Counted from the first letter of the stretch, positions 1 through 6,413 are shown. The stretch: DNA of 6,413 nt from an uncultured Selenomonadaceae bacterium (GCA_905236145.1 CAJOOE010000102.1:1-6413), one strand, 5' to 3'. Notes: a model not told the origin generated them from the letters alone. A program made the numbers and translations.

Positions 1-1364
1 ATAACGTCGTCAACAAATTTTAACGCGACATCTTCGGAGAGTATTGCCTCCGAAGTGTGCAGGGAAATTTCTTCGCGTACAATTTTCAAACGCGGATTTA
101 ATTTTCCGTCCTTCAATGATTGAACGGCAAGTTTGTCCGCTTGTGCTATTCTGCGGAACTGTTCAAGTTGATATTGACATTCCGTCAAAACTTTCGGATT
201 TAAATTTCTCAGCAAAGTGTCCGCAGATTTCTCCATATCCTCAATAATTTTGTCGATTGAAGAAAAATCCGCTTGCCTGCCCTTTTTGTAATTTGAAAGA
301 ACCAAATAAGCCGCCGTTGCAAATTCCGGAGCGTCCGCGTGACCGCAATCCGCCCAAGAATTTTTCATGTGGCGGGAGTGAGTCGCAAAAATTTTCATGG
401 CGGGAGCAAGTTCTCCGAATTGATTTTCAAGTGCGGCGTTCCAAGATTTTTCCGGGTCATAAAGTTCCGGAGCGTTTGCATAATCCGCACCGGTCGCCAA
501 AGCAATTTTTGAAAGTTCCGACTGATTCATGGGATTGAAGAAAATTGCCGGCAAAGTTTTGGTCGGAAGGTTTTCGATAGCACCGAGTGCAAGTTTCGCG
601 GGAAGGTAATCGTTTACCGGATAATTTTGCCAAAGTCCCAAATCCCGCCCGTACAATTTGCTTGCCGCAGAAAAATCTTCGTTTGAAAGTTCCGGACCGA
701 CGACTTTGTTGCCGGTGTAGAGTACAAGGATTCTTTTGTCAAGCGTTTGCGAAAAATCTTCGGTGTAAGGTTTCATTTTTCCCTTGCCGCCCTTTACCAT
801 ATCCTCATAAAAATATTCTTTCGGCACGGTGATGAGGTGGGCAACGTCGGAATGTCTTTTGCTCAAGGAGTCCTGCAGTCTGTTCAAAAATTCCGCCTGA
901 TTTTTCCCGTCCTCGGCTTTTATGTCGTCGAAAAAGACGGCAAAATCGCGAACGCCGATTTTATACATTGATTCCATTTTCTGCATCATAAAATCAAAAT
1001 CTTCTTTACCCTTGCCGCCCCTGTAATTCAAATCAAGTCCCGGCGAAACGGCGAAAATAAATCTGACATTATTCTTTCTCGCCGCGTCAACCAAATTTTT
1101 CAAACTTTGAATTTTATCTGCAGGATAAGGTTCCCGCCATTTTTCCCGGTGGTAAGGATCGTCTTTCGGAGCGTAAATGTAAGCGTTTAAATTGTGTTTG
1201 CGGCAAAATTGCATTATGTCAAGCCGATTTTCGGAAGTCCACGGTGTTCCGTAAAATCCTTCGACAATTCCGCGTAAAGTTATCGGCTCGGCAGAACCGG
1301 TACCGCCGCCCAACATTGTTGTACACATTAAAGTCGTCAACGCAACTTTTTTCCAAAATTTCAT
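1..1364 (-). CDS. Secreted beta-N-acetylglucosaminidase, glycoside hydrolase family 84 (partial, 3' end beyond window)
   Basis: This open frame of 454 codons starts at ATG 1364 and has no stop before the window edge, so the C-terminus is missing. Family role: removal of terminal beta-linked GlcNAc by substrate-assisted catalysis. Residues 1-25 look like a Sec signal peptide (KK, hydrophobic core, cleavage after GSA), so it acts outside the cytoplasm. The catalytic barrel spans about residues 28-310. Visible motifs are GIVEGFYGTPW (32-42), APKDDPYH (65-72), the catalytic pair D146-D147 in FFDDI, YTG (216-218, where I recall Trp-Thr-Gly in most relatives), LWQNYPVNDY (244-253) and NPMNQSELSKIAL (277-289). 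Spacings match known GH84 active sites. After 310 the sequence is helical, as in the family's C-terminal bundle. The barrel follows the signal peptide directly, without the N-terminal accessory domain of many bacterial GH84 enzymes. It lies 17 nt downstream of ribF, probably cotranscribed. The natural substrate (hyaluronan, mucin, O-GlcNAc protein, self wall) cannot be read from sequence. Confidence 0.93.
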   Translation of the reverse strand, partial: MKFWKKVALTTLMCTTMLGGGTGSAEPITLRGIVEGFYGTPWTSENRLDIMQFCRKHNLNAYIYAPKDDPYHREKWREPYPADKIQSLKNLVDAARKNNVRFIFAVSPGLDLNYRGGKGKEDFDFMMQKMESMYKIGVRDFAVFFDDIKAEDGKNQAEFLNRLQDSLSKRHSDVAHLITVPKEYFYEDMVKGGKGKMKPYTEDFSQTLDKRILVLYTGNKVVGPELSNEDFSAASKLYGRDLGLWQNYPVNDYLPAKLALGAIENLPTKTLPAIFFNPMNQSELSKIALATGADYANAPELYDPEKSWNAALENQFGELAPAMKIFATHSRHMKNSWADCGHADAPEFATAAYLVLSNYKKGRQADFSSIDKIIEDMEKSADTLLRNLNPKVLTECQYQLEQFRRIAQADKLAVQSLKDGKLNPRLKIVREEISLHTSEAILSEDVALKFVDDV

Positions 1365-1372
1365 CTAAATCA

Positions 1373-1380
1373 CACCTCTT
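1373..1380 (-). promoter_or_regulatory. Ribosome binding site of the GH84 gene
   Basis: The minus strand reads AAGAGGTG, followed by 8 nt and then ATG at 1364. The site begins just after the ribF stop codon (1384-1382), so it lies entirely in the 17-nt gap. It fixes the GH84 start and suggests that ribosomes finishing ribF can re-initiate here. Confidence 0.8.
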
Positions 1381-1381
1381 G

Positions 1382-2320
1382 TCAATTTCCGGCACTTGCA
1401 TTTTTCAAAAATTCCCGCGACTCATTCAAATCCCGCCGCAGTTGTTCTTTCAAATCCTCGATTGACGCAAATTTTTTCTCGTCGCGAATTTTGCGGAAAA
1501 AACTGACCGCAATTTCTTCCCCGTAAATATCGTCGGAAAAATTGTCGATGAAAACTTCAATCCGTCGCTTTTCCGCTTTGAAAGTCGGGTTATCGCCGAT
1601 ATTGGCTGTTCCGTCAAAAATTTTGTTGCCGATTTTTACGCGAACGGCATAAACTCCGTTCGGCAACATCGCCCGATAACTTTTTATTTCCAAATTCGCC
1701 GTCGGAAATCCCAAAATCCTGCCGCGTCTGTCGCCGTGAACGACTTGAGAATTATAAGTAAATTCGCGTCCGAGAAATTCATTTGCCGCCTCCAAATCCC
1801 CCGCCGCAATCAACGCCCGGATTTTTGTACTGCTGACGATTTTTTTGTCGATCGTCACGGCCTGCAAAACTTCCGCTTTAAAACCGTAATTTTCACATTC
1901 GCGAAGTAACATTCGCCCGTTGCCCTTGCCGAAACGTCCGAAAGTGTAGTTAGGTCCGGTGACGACGTAAGCCGGAGCGATTTTTTCCCGGAGAAGTTTC
2001 AAAAAATCTTCCGGCGATTTTTGGCTGAAGTTTTTGGTAAAATTTATTTCGATTAAAAATTTAATGCCGAGTTCTTCAAAAATTTCCCGCCGCAAATTTC
2101 GACTGCCGACCATGAGCGGTGCATTTTCCGGATTTAAAACGGTCAGCGGGTGATTGGAAAAAGTAAAAACTCCGGAAGTCCCGCCGATCTCCTTCGCAAT
2201 TTCTACTGCACGGCGAATTATTGCGGCGTGTCCCGTGTGAACTCCGTCAAACATTCCGAGTGCAATAACCGGCTTTAAATATTTTTTTGTTATATCGCTC
2301 AATTTGTTGATGACTTCCAC
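1382..2320 (-). CDS. ribF: Bifunctional riboflavin kinase / FAD synthetase
   Basis: The 312-residue product has the normal length for prokaryotic RibF. It is a cytoplasmic enzyme that phosphorylates riboflavin to FMN and then adenylylates FMN to FAD. The N-terminal nucleotidyltransferase domain (about 15-185) shows GMFDGVHTGH (22-31), FSNHP (54-58), the GPNYTFGRFGKGN loop (122-134) and VSSTKIR (162-168). The C-terminal flavokinase domain (about 186-308) shows GRILGFPTANL (200-210), NIGDNPTF (240-247) and the conserved Glu E255 in RIEVFIDNF, followed by the usual IYGEEI and D-rich tail pattern. The start is GTG at 2320, with GGAGG 9 nt upstream. It is the first gene after a terminator and has its own promoter (2359-2387). 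The secreted GH84 gene follows at 17 nt. No FMN riboswitch is seen upstream. All key motifs are present, and the assignment is secure. Confidence 0.97.
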   Translation of the reverse strand: MEVINKLSDITKKYLKPVIALGMFDGVHTGHAAIIRRAVEIAKEIGGTSGVFTFSNHPLTVLNPENAPLMVGSRNLRREIFEELGIKFLIEINFTKNFSQKSPEDFLKLLREKIAPAYVVTGPNYTFGRFGKGNGRMLLRECENYGFKAEVLQAVTIDKKIVSSTKIRALIAAGDLEAANEFLGREFTYNSQVVHGDRRGRILGFPTANLEIKSYRAMLPNGVYAVRVKIGNKIFDGTANIGDNPTFKAEKRRIEVFIDNFSDDIYGEEIAVSFFRKIRDEKKFASIEDLKEQLRRDLNESREFLKNASAGN

Positions 2321-2329
2321 AAAATTTTT

Positions 2330-2334
2330 CCTCC
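2330..2334 (-). promoter_or_regulatory. Ribosome binding site of ribF
   Basis: GGAGG on the minus strand with a 9-nt spacer to GTG 2320. This supports the non-ATG start, since no ATG lies nearby in frame and the conserved domain begins about 18 residues later. Confidence 0.85.
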
Positions 2335-2358
2335 GAAAATTTTTTTATAACTTCGCGT

Positions 2359-2387
2359 ATTATACCGGAACAGTCAAGCCGTTGCAA
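2359..2387 (-). promoter_or_regulatory. Sigma-70-type promoter for ribF-GH84
   Basis: On the minus strand a -35 box TTGCAA (2387-2382, 4 of 6 consensus bases) is followed by a 17-nt spacer and a perfect -10 box TATAAT (2364-2359). Transcription would start near 2352, about 30 nt before the ribF start codon. The -35 box overlaps the last bases of the U-tract of the upstream terminator. A nearby TTGACT (2377-2372) is closer to consensus but only 7 nt from the -10, so it was not chosen. The call rests on sequence match only. Confidence 0.7.
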
Positions 2388-2422
2388 AAAAAATAAGCCG
2401 GAGAACGTTTTTCACCGGCTTT
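2386..2422 (-). terminator. Rho-independent terminator of the hom-thrB-tpsB unit
   Basis: Inverted repeat AAGCCGG (minus strand, 2421-2415) pairs with CCGGCTT (2401-2395). Inside it, past an A-A type mismatch, three more pairs leave a 5-nt loop. On the minus strand the stem is followed by one A and then eight T (2393-2386), the classic intrinsic terminator layout. It begins 16 nt after the tpsB stop codon (2440-2438). Because it precedes the ribF promoter, it separates the two transcription units. Confidence 0.88.
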
Positions 2423-2437
2423 CGGTAAAACCGTCAA

Positions 2438-4057
2438 TCAGAAAATCTTGCCCGCGATAAACCAAAATCTTCCCCGTGCCTTCGCTCTTTCGGAAAGTGC
2501 GTCGTCAAATCCTATTCTTCGGGCATAATCCATTTTTATAAAATAATCGTCCGGTTTTGCGTAAGCCATGCCGATCCCGTAGCCGTGCAAATAAACGTAA
2601 TTGTCCAAAGATTTTCGCGGCTTGCCTTCCGCATGCTCTATAAAAAGATTCATCGACAAATTCGGGATACCGGTTTTATAAATTAACATACCGCGAGCCA
2701 AAAGTCCCATGTCTGCGGAAAGATCGCTTGTCGGGTAAGCTTTGATACCGTTTATTCCGGTGAAGGTCATTCTTTCGGAGCTGTCCAAATTTTTGCTTGC
2801 CGCCTGCCAAGACGCATGAATTTGATAACTGAGCCGCGAACTCAACATATAATCGTAATCAATGTCGGCATTAAATTTGTAAAAGGCTCCTTCCGTTTGT
2901 CCCGCCATATTTACATAATTTGTATACCATGAATCGTTGAAAAGGTGACCGGCGGTAATTCTGCCGCTGTAGCCGAAATGATTGTTTTTCCGGCGTTCAT
3001 TTCCGATAATTCCGACGTTGGCGGTATAAGAATGTTTTTTGCCGGAAAGTCCGAAAGCGTCAATATCGTCCTCCATATTGTTGTAATTTAAGCCGTAAGT
3101 CCAACTGAAACTTGAGGACAAAGTTTTTCTGACCGTCGTCGTCCCGTAAAGCGACCAACTGAACATCAAGCCTTTTGCGTCAAGATCGCGGTATTCGTTT
3201 CCGAGTTTATAATTGGAACGCCCGAAATGAAAGCCCCATTTATTTACCTTGCCTTTGTAAGTGTTCAACATTCCCACGTCCGCATAGAGATCCAGAGAAT
3301 TTTGAGTGGAGGCGAGACCTCCGACGGTTATTTTTGTCCCGCTCTTGTCGAGGTTGTAAAAATCGTTGAGCGAACCTATTCTGTAACGTCCGGAAGATTG
3401 GTTGCCGTAATTGTCGGTGTAAAGAATATGGCGGGAACGTTTGTCCAATTCAATCGTAATGTTTACGACGGTCGATCCTTCTTTTTTACCGGGAGCGAGA
3501 AAGGCGGTTGCCTTGATTCCGTCAATATCGTTTATTTTATAGAGAACGTCCTCCAAAGTCGCACGATTGACCGGATCGCCGGTTTTAATTCTTGAAATAA
3601 TGCGACTGACTTTAGATTCGCTGATTTTCGTCTTGTAATTCACATTGACCGCGTCAAAAAATCCCTGCATTACATTTATGACAACGACCCCGTTTTCGTT
3701 TTTCTGTGCGGGAATGTAAGCGACCGCCGCAATATGACCGCGTGTCCTGTAAAGTTTTGTAATTTCGCCGGTCAAATTGTTTAAGCCGACAAGCGTCATT
3801 TCCTTACCGATATACTTTTCGACAATCTCCTTCTCCGCCTTTTCGCGATCCGAAAAATCCATTTCCGAAACAATTTGAACTCCGCGAAGTATAAAGGACG
3901 CTTCTTTTCTTTCCTGAAATTTTCCCAAATCCGGATCTGTTTCGCTCCGCTGTATGCGTTGTGCCTGTTCGGTGGGATAAGCGAAAACCGAATTTTGATT
4001 GATAAGCGTCGCAACCGTCAACCCTGCGGCAATCGCCAAAAATTTCTTCCCGTTCAA
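2438..4057 (-). CDS. TpsB-type outer-membrane transporter (ShlB/FhaC/HecB family, two-partner secretion)
   Basis: The 539-residue length is typical of the Omp85-superfamily TpsB transporters, which export a large TpsA adhesin, hemolysin or similar exoprotein across the outer membrane. Residues 1-26 form a signal peptide (KK, hydrophobic core, cleavage after VFA). A polar stretch rich in Gln and Arg (27-52) fits the plug-helix and linker region. POTRA 1 spans about 53-133 (FILRGVQIV, YIGKEMTLVGLNNLT, GHIAAVAYIPAQ), and POTRA 2 about 134-204. The barrel starts near 206 with the family signature TDNYGNQSSGRYR (214-226) and ends in Phe 539, the usual outer-membrane assembly signal. The lid-loop motif normally written VRGY reads IKAY (438-441), and the partner F-x-D motif probably reads FIE (472-474). 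No TpsA gene or haemagglutination-type repeat lies in the window. It sits 29 nt after thrB in the same unit. The start is TTG at 4057, with poorly spaced Shine-Dalgarno matches. The family is secure; the substrate is unknown. Confidence 0.9.
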   Translation of the reverse strand: MNGKKFLAIAAGLTVATLINQNSVFAYPTEQAQRIQRSETDPDLGKFQERKEASFILRGVQIVSEMDFSDREKAEKEIVEKYIGKEMTLVGLNNLTGEITKLYRTRGHIAAVAYIPAQKNENGVVVINVMQGFFDAVNVNYKTKISESKVSRIISRIKTGDPVNRATLEDVLYKINDIDGIKATAFLAPGKKEGSTVVNITIELDKRSRHILYTDNYGNQSSGRYRIGSLNDFYNLDKSGTKITVGGLASTQNSLDLYADVGMLNTYKGKVNKWGFHFGRSNYKLGNEYRDLDAKGLMFSWSLYGTTTVRKTLSSSFSWTYGLNYNNMEDDIDAFGLSGKKHSYTANVGIIGNERRKNNHFGYSGRITAGHLFNDSWYTNYVNMAGQTEGAFYKFNADIDYDYMLSSRLSYQIHASWQAASKNLDSSERMTFTGINGIKAYPTSDLSADMGLLARGMLIYKTGIPNLSMNLFIEHAEGKPRKSLDNYVYLHGYGIGMAYAKPDDYFIKMDYARRIGFDDALSERAKARGRFWFIAGKIF

Positions 4058-4060
4058 TTT

Positions 4061-4075
4061 CCTTAACCGTCCCTT
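4061..4075 (-). promoter_or_regulatory. Weak ribosome binding region of the TpsB gene
   Basis: Before TTG 4057 the minus strand carries AAGGG (4075-4071, 13-nt spacer) and AAGG (4064-4061, 3-nt spacer). Neither has the usual 5-10 nt spacing. The next in-frame TTG (codon 7) would remove the Lys-Lys of the signal peptide and has no better site. The first TTG is therefore the best start, but initiation is probably inefficient or coupled to thrB translation. Confidence 0.5.
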
Positions 4076-4086
4076 CTTTTGAAAAT

Positions 4087-5016
4087 TTATCGGACTCTCG
4101 CACCGGTTTCCGAAACGTCCAAAATTAAAGCCTTTGAATCAACTTCATTTTTTCGGAACGCCGCGACCATCTCTTCCGCAATATCTTTTTCCGCATGCAA
4201 TTTTTCCAATGCAAAGGCAATCAGGCAGGAACCGGCTCCGCTTATCGCCACGCCCGACGCTCCGGCTTTTTTTGCCGCCGCGAAAACTTCCTCCATGCCG
4301 GGAATGAGTTTTGCCCGGTAGGGCTGATGGATTGCGTCCTCAAATGCCGTACGCAAAAAATTTTCCCTGCCTTCCAAAAGTGCCGCAACCAACATCGCCG
4401 CCCGGCTTATGTTGAAAATTGCGTCTTTGCGTGAAACTTTTTCCGGCAAGACTGCACGAGCCTTTGAAGTTGCAAGTTGAAAGTCCGGCACCGCGACGAT
4501 CAATTTCAATTTTATTTTCGGCATAAAGCTGAACGAATGAACTTTGCCGCCGTCAAGAGTGCTGACGGTGAACCCGCCCAAAATCGCCGGAGCGACATTG
4601 TCCGGGTGACCTTCAATTTCCGTCGCAATTTCCAACAGTTGCGTTTTGTCGAAAGGTCTTTCCAAAATTTCGTTTGCCGCGAAGAGTCCGCCGACAATCG
4701 CCGCAGAACTCGATCCCAAACCTCTGGAAACCGGAATATTGTTTTTCATTCGGATATTTGCACCTTTAAATTTTTCTGAATATCCGGCTCGTTCGATAAC
4801 CATTTTTGCCGATTGCCAAATTAAATTTTCCGCACCTTTGGGAATATCTTTCAACCCTTCACCTTCAAAATCGACGGTTACATTTTCCTCCGCAAGCAAA
4901 GAAATTTCCGTTTCGTTGTAAAGCGTCGTGGCAAGTCCCAAACAATCAAAACCCGGTCCGCAATTTGCCGAAGTTGCCGGCACCAAAATTTTTACCGAAT
5001 TATTTTTCAAACTCAT
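4087..5016 (-). CDS. thrB: Homoserine kinase (GHMP family)
   Basis: The 309-residue cytoplasmic enzyme phosphorylates L-homoserine with ATP to O-phospho-L-homoserine, the substrate of threonine synthase. All three GHMP-kinase motifs are visible: PATSANCGPGFDCLG (13-27), the ATP-binding IPVSRGLGSSSAA (94-106), and the C-terminal glycine motif SGAGSCLIAF (259-268). EGHPDNVAPAILGG (135-148) and HQPYR (230-234) are also typical of ThrB rather than of other GHMP kinases. The ATG at 5016 overlaps the hom stop codon as ATGA, so translation is probably coupled. AAGGG lies 10 nt upstream of it, inside hom. It forms consecutive pathway steps with hom. thrC is absent here, so it must be upstream of the window or elsewhere. 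The TpsB gene follows after 29 nt without a terminator. Confidence 0.97.
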   Translation of the reverse strand: MSLKNNSVKILVPATSANCGPGFDCLGLATTLYNETEISLLAEENVTVDFEGEGLKDIPKGAENLIWQSAKMVIERAGYSEKFKGANIRMKNNIPVSRGLGSSSAAIVGGLFAANEILERPFDKTQLLEIATEIEGHPDNVAPAILGGFTVSTLDGGKVHSFSFMPKIKLKLIVAVPDFQLATSKARAVLPEKVSRKDAIFNISRAAMLVAALLEGRENFLRTAFEDAIHQPYRAKLIPGMEEVFAAAKKAGASGVAISGAGSCLIAFALEKLHAEKDIAEEMVAAFRKNEVDSKALILDVSETGARVR

Positions 5017-6308
5017 ACAGATTCGACCCTTATCATATTCAAAATTTCATCGACAACTTCAAGTTTCTGCAAAGCGTCCCTTGCCGCCAAAATATTTTTG
5101 TGTTTGACTGCGTGAGTTACGACGACGATTTCCGCATGATTTTCTCTCTCGGCATTTGTCTGAACGACCGATTTCAAGCTGACATTTGCATTTCCCAAAG
5201 TCGTGGCAACTTTTCCCAAAACTCCCGGCTCGTCGTCAACCAACATTCTGATATAATATGAAGAAGCAGTTTCCTCAATCGGGCAAATATTCTTTCCGGC
5301 GTAGCAGGTGCAACCGAAACGCCCGCGACTTTCAAGCTGTATGCCTTTCGTGACTTCGATAATATCCGCCACGACAGCCGACGCGGTCGGTCCGCCGGCT
5401 CCCGGTCCGTAAAACATTGCCTCGTCAATCGGATCGCCTTTTACAAAAATTGCGTTGAGTACGCCGTTGACCGACGCAAGCGGGTGCTCTTTCGACAAGA
5501 ATACCGGATGGACGCGAACATCAACGCCGAGATCGGAATCTTTGCCGACAGCCAAAAGTTTTACGACGTAGCCGAGTTCGTTTGCGTAGCGAATGTCGGA
5601 CGGCGTAATTTTCGTAATACCTTCGATTGAAACGTCCTCAAATTTTACACGGGAATTGAAAGCGATCGACGCGAGAATTGCAATTTTTCTTGCCGCGTCT
5701 TTGCCTTCGACATCGGCGGCGGGATTTGCCTCCGCGTAACCTTTCGACTGTGCCTCTTTCAAAACCGTATCATAATCCGCACCGTCCTCACTCATTTTCG
5801 TGAGCATATAATTTGTGGTGCCGTTGACTATTCCGAGAACTTCGGTAATTCTGTTTGCGGTAAGGCAACGTTTGAGCGGCATAATAATCGGAATCGCTCC
5901 GCCGACAGCCGCCTCAAAGAGAAAATCGACTTTGTTTTCTGCCGCCGTGTCAAAAAGTTCATGACCGAATTGAGCGACAACGTCTTTGTTTGCGGTGACG
6001 ACGTGTTTGCCGTGTTCCATAGCTTTTATTACAAAATCTTTTGCCGGATTTATTCCGCCCATGAGTTCGACGACAATATCAATTTCCGGATCGTTTAAAA
6101 TATCGTCGTAGTTTGAAGTGGCGGGAAGTCCGGCGTCTTTGAGTTTTTGAATTTCAAAATCGCGGACGAGAATATTTTTTATCTCAATATCGGTTTCCGC
6201 ACGCCGAGAAATAATATCTTTGTTTCTCTGCAAAACTTTTATGACACTGCCGCCGATCGTTCCGGCTCCCAAAAGTCCGAGTTTTACAATTTTCCTTGAA
6301 TCTCCCAT
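5013..6308 (-). CDS. hom: Homoserine dehydrogenase with C-terminal ACT domain
   Basis: The 431-residue cytoplasmic enzyme reduces L-aspartate-4-semialdehyde to L-homoserine with NAD(P)H, at the branch to threonine and methionine. The N-terminal Rossmann domain begins with GLLGAGTIGG (11-20). VTANKD (104-109) carries the conserved Lys K108. The catalytic and dimer part shows EAAVGGAIP (132-140), NGTTNYML (162-169) and YAEANPAADVEGKDAARK (191-208), the latter with the catalytic Asp/Lys region. An ACT domain at about 350-429 (YYIRMLVDDEPGVLGKV) is the form found in monofunctional enzymes and usually binds threonine for feedback inhibition. No aspartate kinase domain is fused. The start is ATG 6308, with GGGAGGT 10 nt upstream. 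It is the first gene of the unit seen here, and its stop overlaps thrB by 4 nt. Confidence 0.97.
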   Translation of the reverse strand: MGDSRKIVKLGLLGAGTIGGSVIKVLQRNKDIISRRAETDIEIKNILVRDFEIQKLKDAGLPATSNYDDILNDPEIDIVVELMGGINPAKDFVIKAMEHGKHVVTANKDVVAQFGHELFDTAAENKVDFLFEAAVGGAIPIIMPLKRCLTANRITEVLGIVNGTTNYMLTKMSEDGADYDTVLKEAQSKGYAEANPAADVEGKDAARKIAILASIAFNSRVKFEDVSIEGITKITPSDIRYANELGYVVKLLAVGKDSDLGVDVRVHPVFLSKEHPLASVNGVLNAIFVKGDPIDEAMFYGPGAGGPTASAVVADIIEVTKGIQLESRGRFGCTCYAGKNICPIEETASSYYIRMLVDDEPGVLGKVATTLGNANVSLKSVVQTNAERENHAEIVVVTHAVKHKNILAARDALQKLEVVDEILNMIRVESV

Positions 6309-6413
6309 AAAAAATTTTACCTCCCGAAATATTTGTGAAAATTTTTATCAAAATAATTCCGGTTAACTTTTTTCTGCCGCCGGTGAAAATTTCCTGCAAA
6401 AATTTTTCACTTC
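6309..6413 (-). other. Leader / upstream region of hom, AT-rich with repeated elements
   Basis: No gene is evident in these 105 nt. Read on the plus strand, GTGAAAATTT occurs at 6335 and 6383. An inverted near-copy AAATTTTTCAC lies at 6400-6410, which could pair with the 6383 copy around a short loop. No good -35/-10 pair with normal spacing was found, and no T-box consensus is present in this part. The promoter may lie further upstream, or hom may be cotranscribed with an unseen gene. Confidence 0.4.
6319..6325 (-). promoter_or_regulatory. Ribosome binding site of hom
   Basis: A near-perfect GGGAGGT on the minus strand lies 10 nt before ATG 6308, across an A/T-only spacer. It supports this start and efficient initiation. 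Confidence 0.85.

Noticed and set aside
1323..1325. Possible lipoprotein Cys (residue 14) in the GH84 signal peptide
   Set aside because: The residue before Cys is Met, and the surrounding TLMC does not match a lipobox. A type I cleavage after GSA fits better.
44..1465. Several plus-strand frames of 60-93 codons in the left region
   Set aside because: They lie opposite the GH84 and ribF coding frames, have no family motifs, and are explained as antisense shadows.
2372..2377. TTGACT as the -35 box of the ribF promoter
   Set aside because: It is only 7 nt from the perfect TATAAT, and 21 nt from the downstream TTATAA. TTGCAA at 17 nt fits better.
2321..2437. FMN riboswitch upstream of ribF
   Set aside because: The 117-nt gap is filled by the terminator, promoter and ribosome binding site. 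There is no room for the aptamer.
3227..3595. Plus-strand frame of 122 codons
   Set aside because: It is antisense to the TpsB barrel and POTRA 2 region. It has no recognisable domain and no convincing ribosome binding site.
4106..4116. Short palindrome GTTTCCGAAAC near the thrB 3' end
   Set aside because: It is inside conserved coding sequence, has a 1-nt centre that cannot form a loop, and has no T-tract.
4806..5261. Plus-strand frame of 151 codons across the hom/thrB junction
   Set aside because: It is antisense to two secure genes, and its translation is low-complexity and unlike any family I know.
6309..6413. T-box leader upstream of hom
   Set aside because: No T-box consensus or antiterminator is recognisable in the 105 nt available. 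A leader further upstream cannot be excluded.
1..6413. CRISPR arrays, insertion sequences, tRNA or rRNA genes
   Set aside because: I saw no spaced identical repeats, transposase motifs or RNA gene structures. Nearly all the sequence is covered by the five minus-strand genes.

Overview
All protein-coding genes in this window lie on the minus strand, so it reads right to left. The mix suggests a diderm Firmicute, most likely Negativicutes (Selenomonadales/Veillonellales type), living in or on an animal. The Shine-Dalgarno sequences are strong and purine-rich (GGGAGGT, GGAGG, AAGAGGTG), and the start codons include GTG and TTG. An ACT-domain homoserine dehydrogenase overlaps homoserine kinase. 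These Firmicute-like traits sit beside a true outer-membrane beta-barrel secretion protein. The assignment is inferred from gene content and style, not from a marker gene.

Right block (6413 to 2386, minus strand): a leader of about 105 nt, then hom (homoserine dehydrogenase), thrB (homoserine kinase, overlapping hom by ATGA), and after 29 nt a TpsB/ShlB/FhaC-family outer-membrane transporter. A clear intrinsic terminator closes the block. hom and thrB carry out two successive steps from aspartate semialdehyde to O-phosphohomoserine, the precursor for threonine. thrC is not in the window. The TpsB has a signal peptide, two POTRA domains and a C-terminal barrel ending in Phe, but no TpsA substrate gene is visible beside it.

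Left block (2387 to 1, minus strand): a promoter (TTGCAA-17-TATAAT) starts within the terminator's U-tract. It drives ribF (bifunctional FAD synthetase/riboflavin kinase, GTG start). After 17 nt comes a secreted family 84 glycoside hydrolase (beta-N-acetylglucosaminidase), which runs off the left edge of the window. It is easy to miss because it has no stop codon inside the window. Its catalytic Asp-Asp pair and sugar-binding motifs are intact.

The metabolic genes (hom, thrB, ribF) are ordinary. The accessory part is the pairing of an orphan outer-membrane TpsB with an exported hexosaminidase on either side of ribF. Together they point to a cell envelope that handles glycans or exports adhesins in a host setting. 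I see no CRISPR array, insertion sequence, RNA gene or clearly new system.
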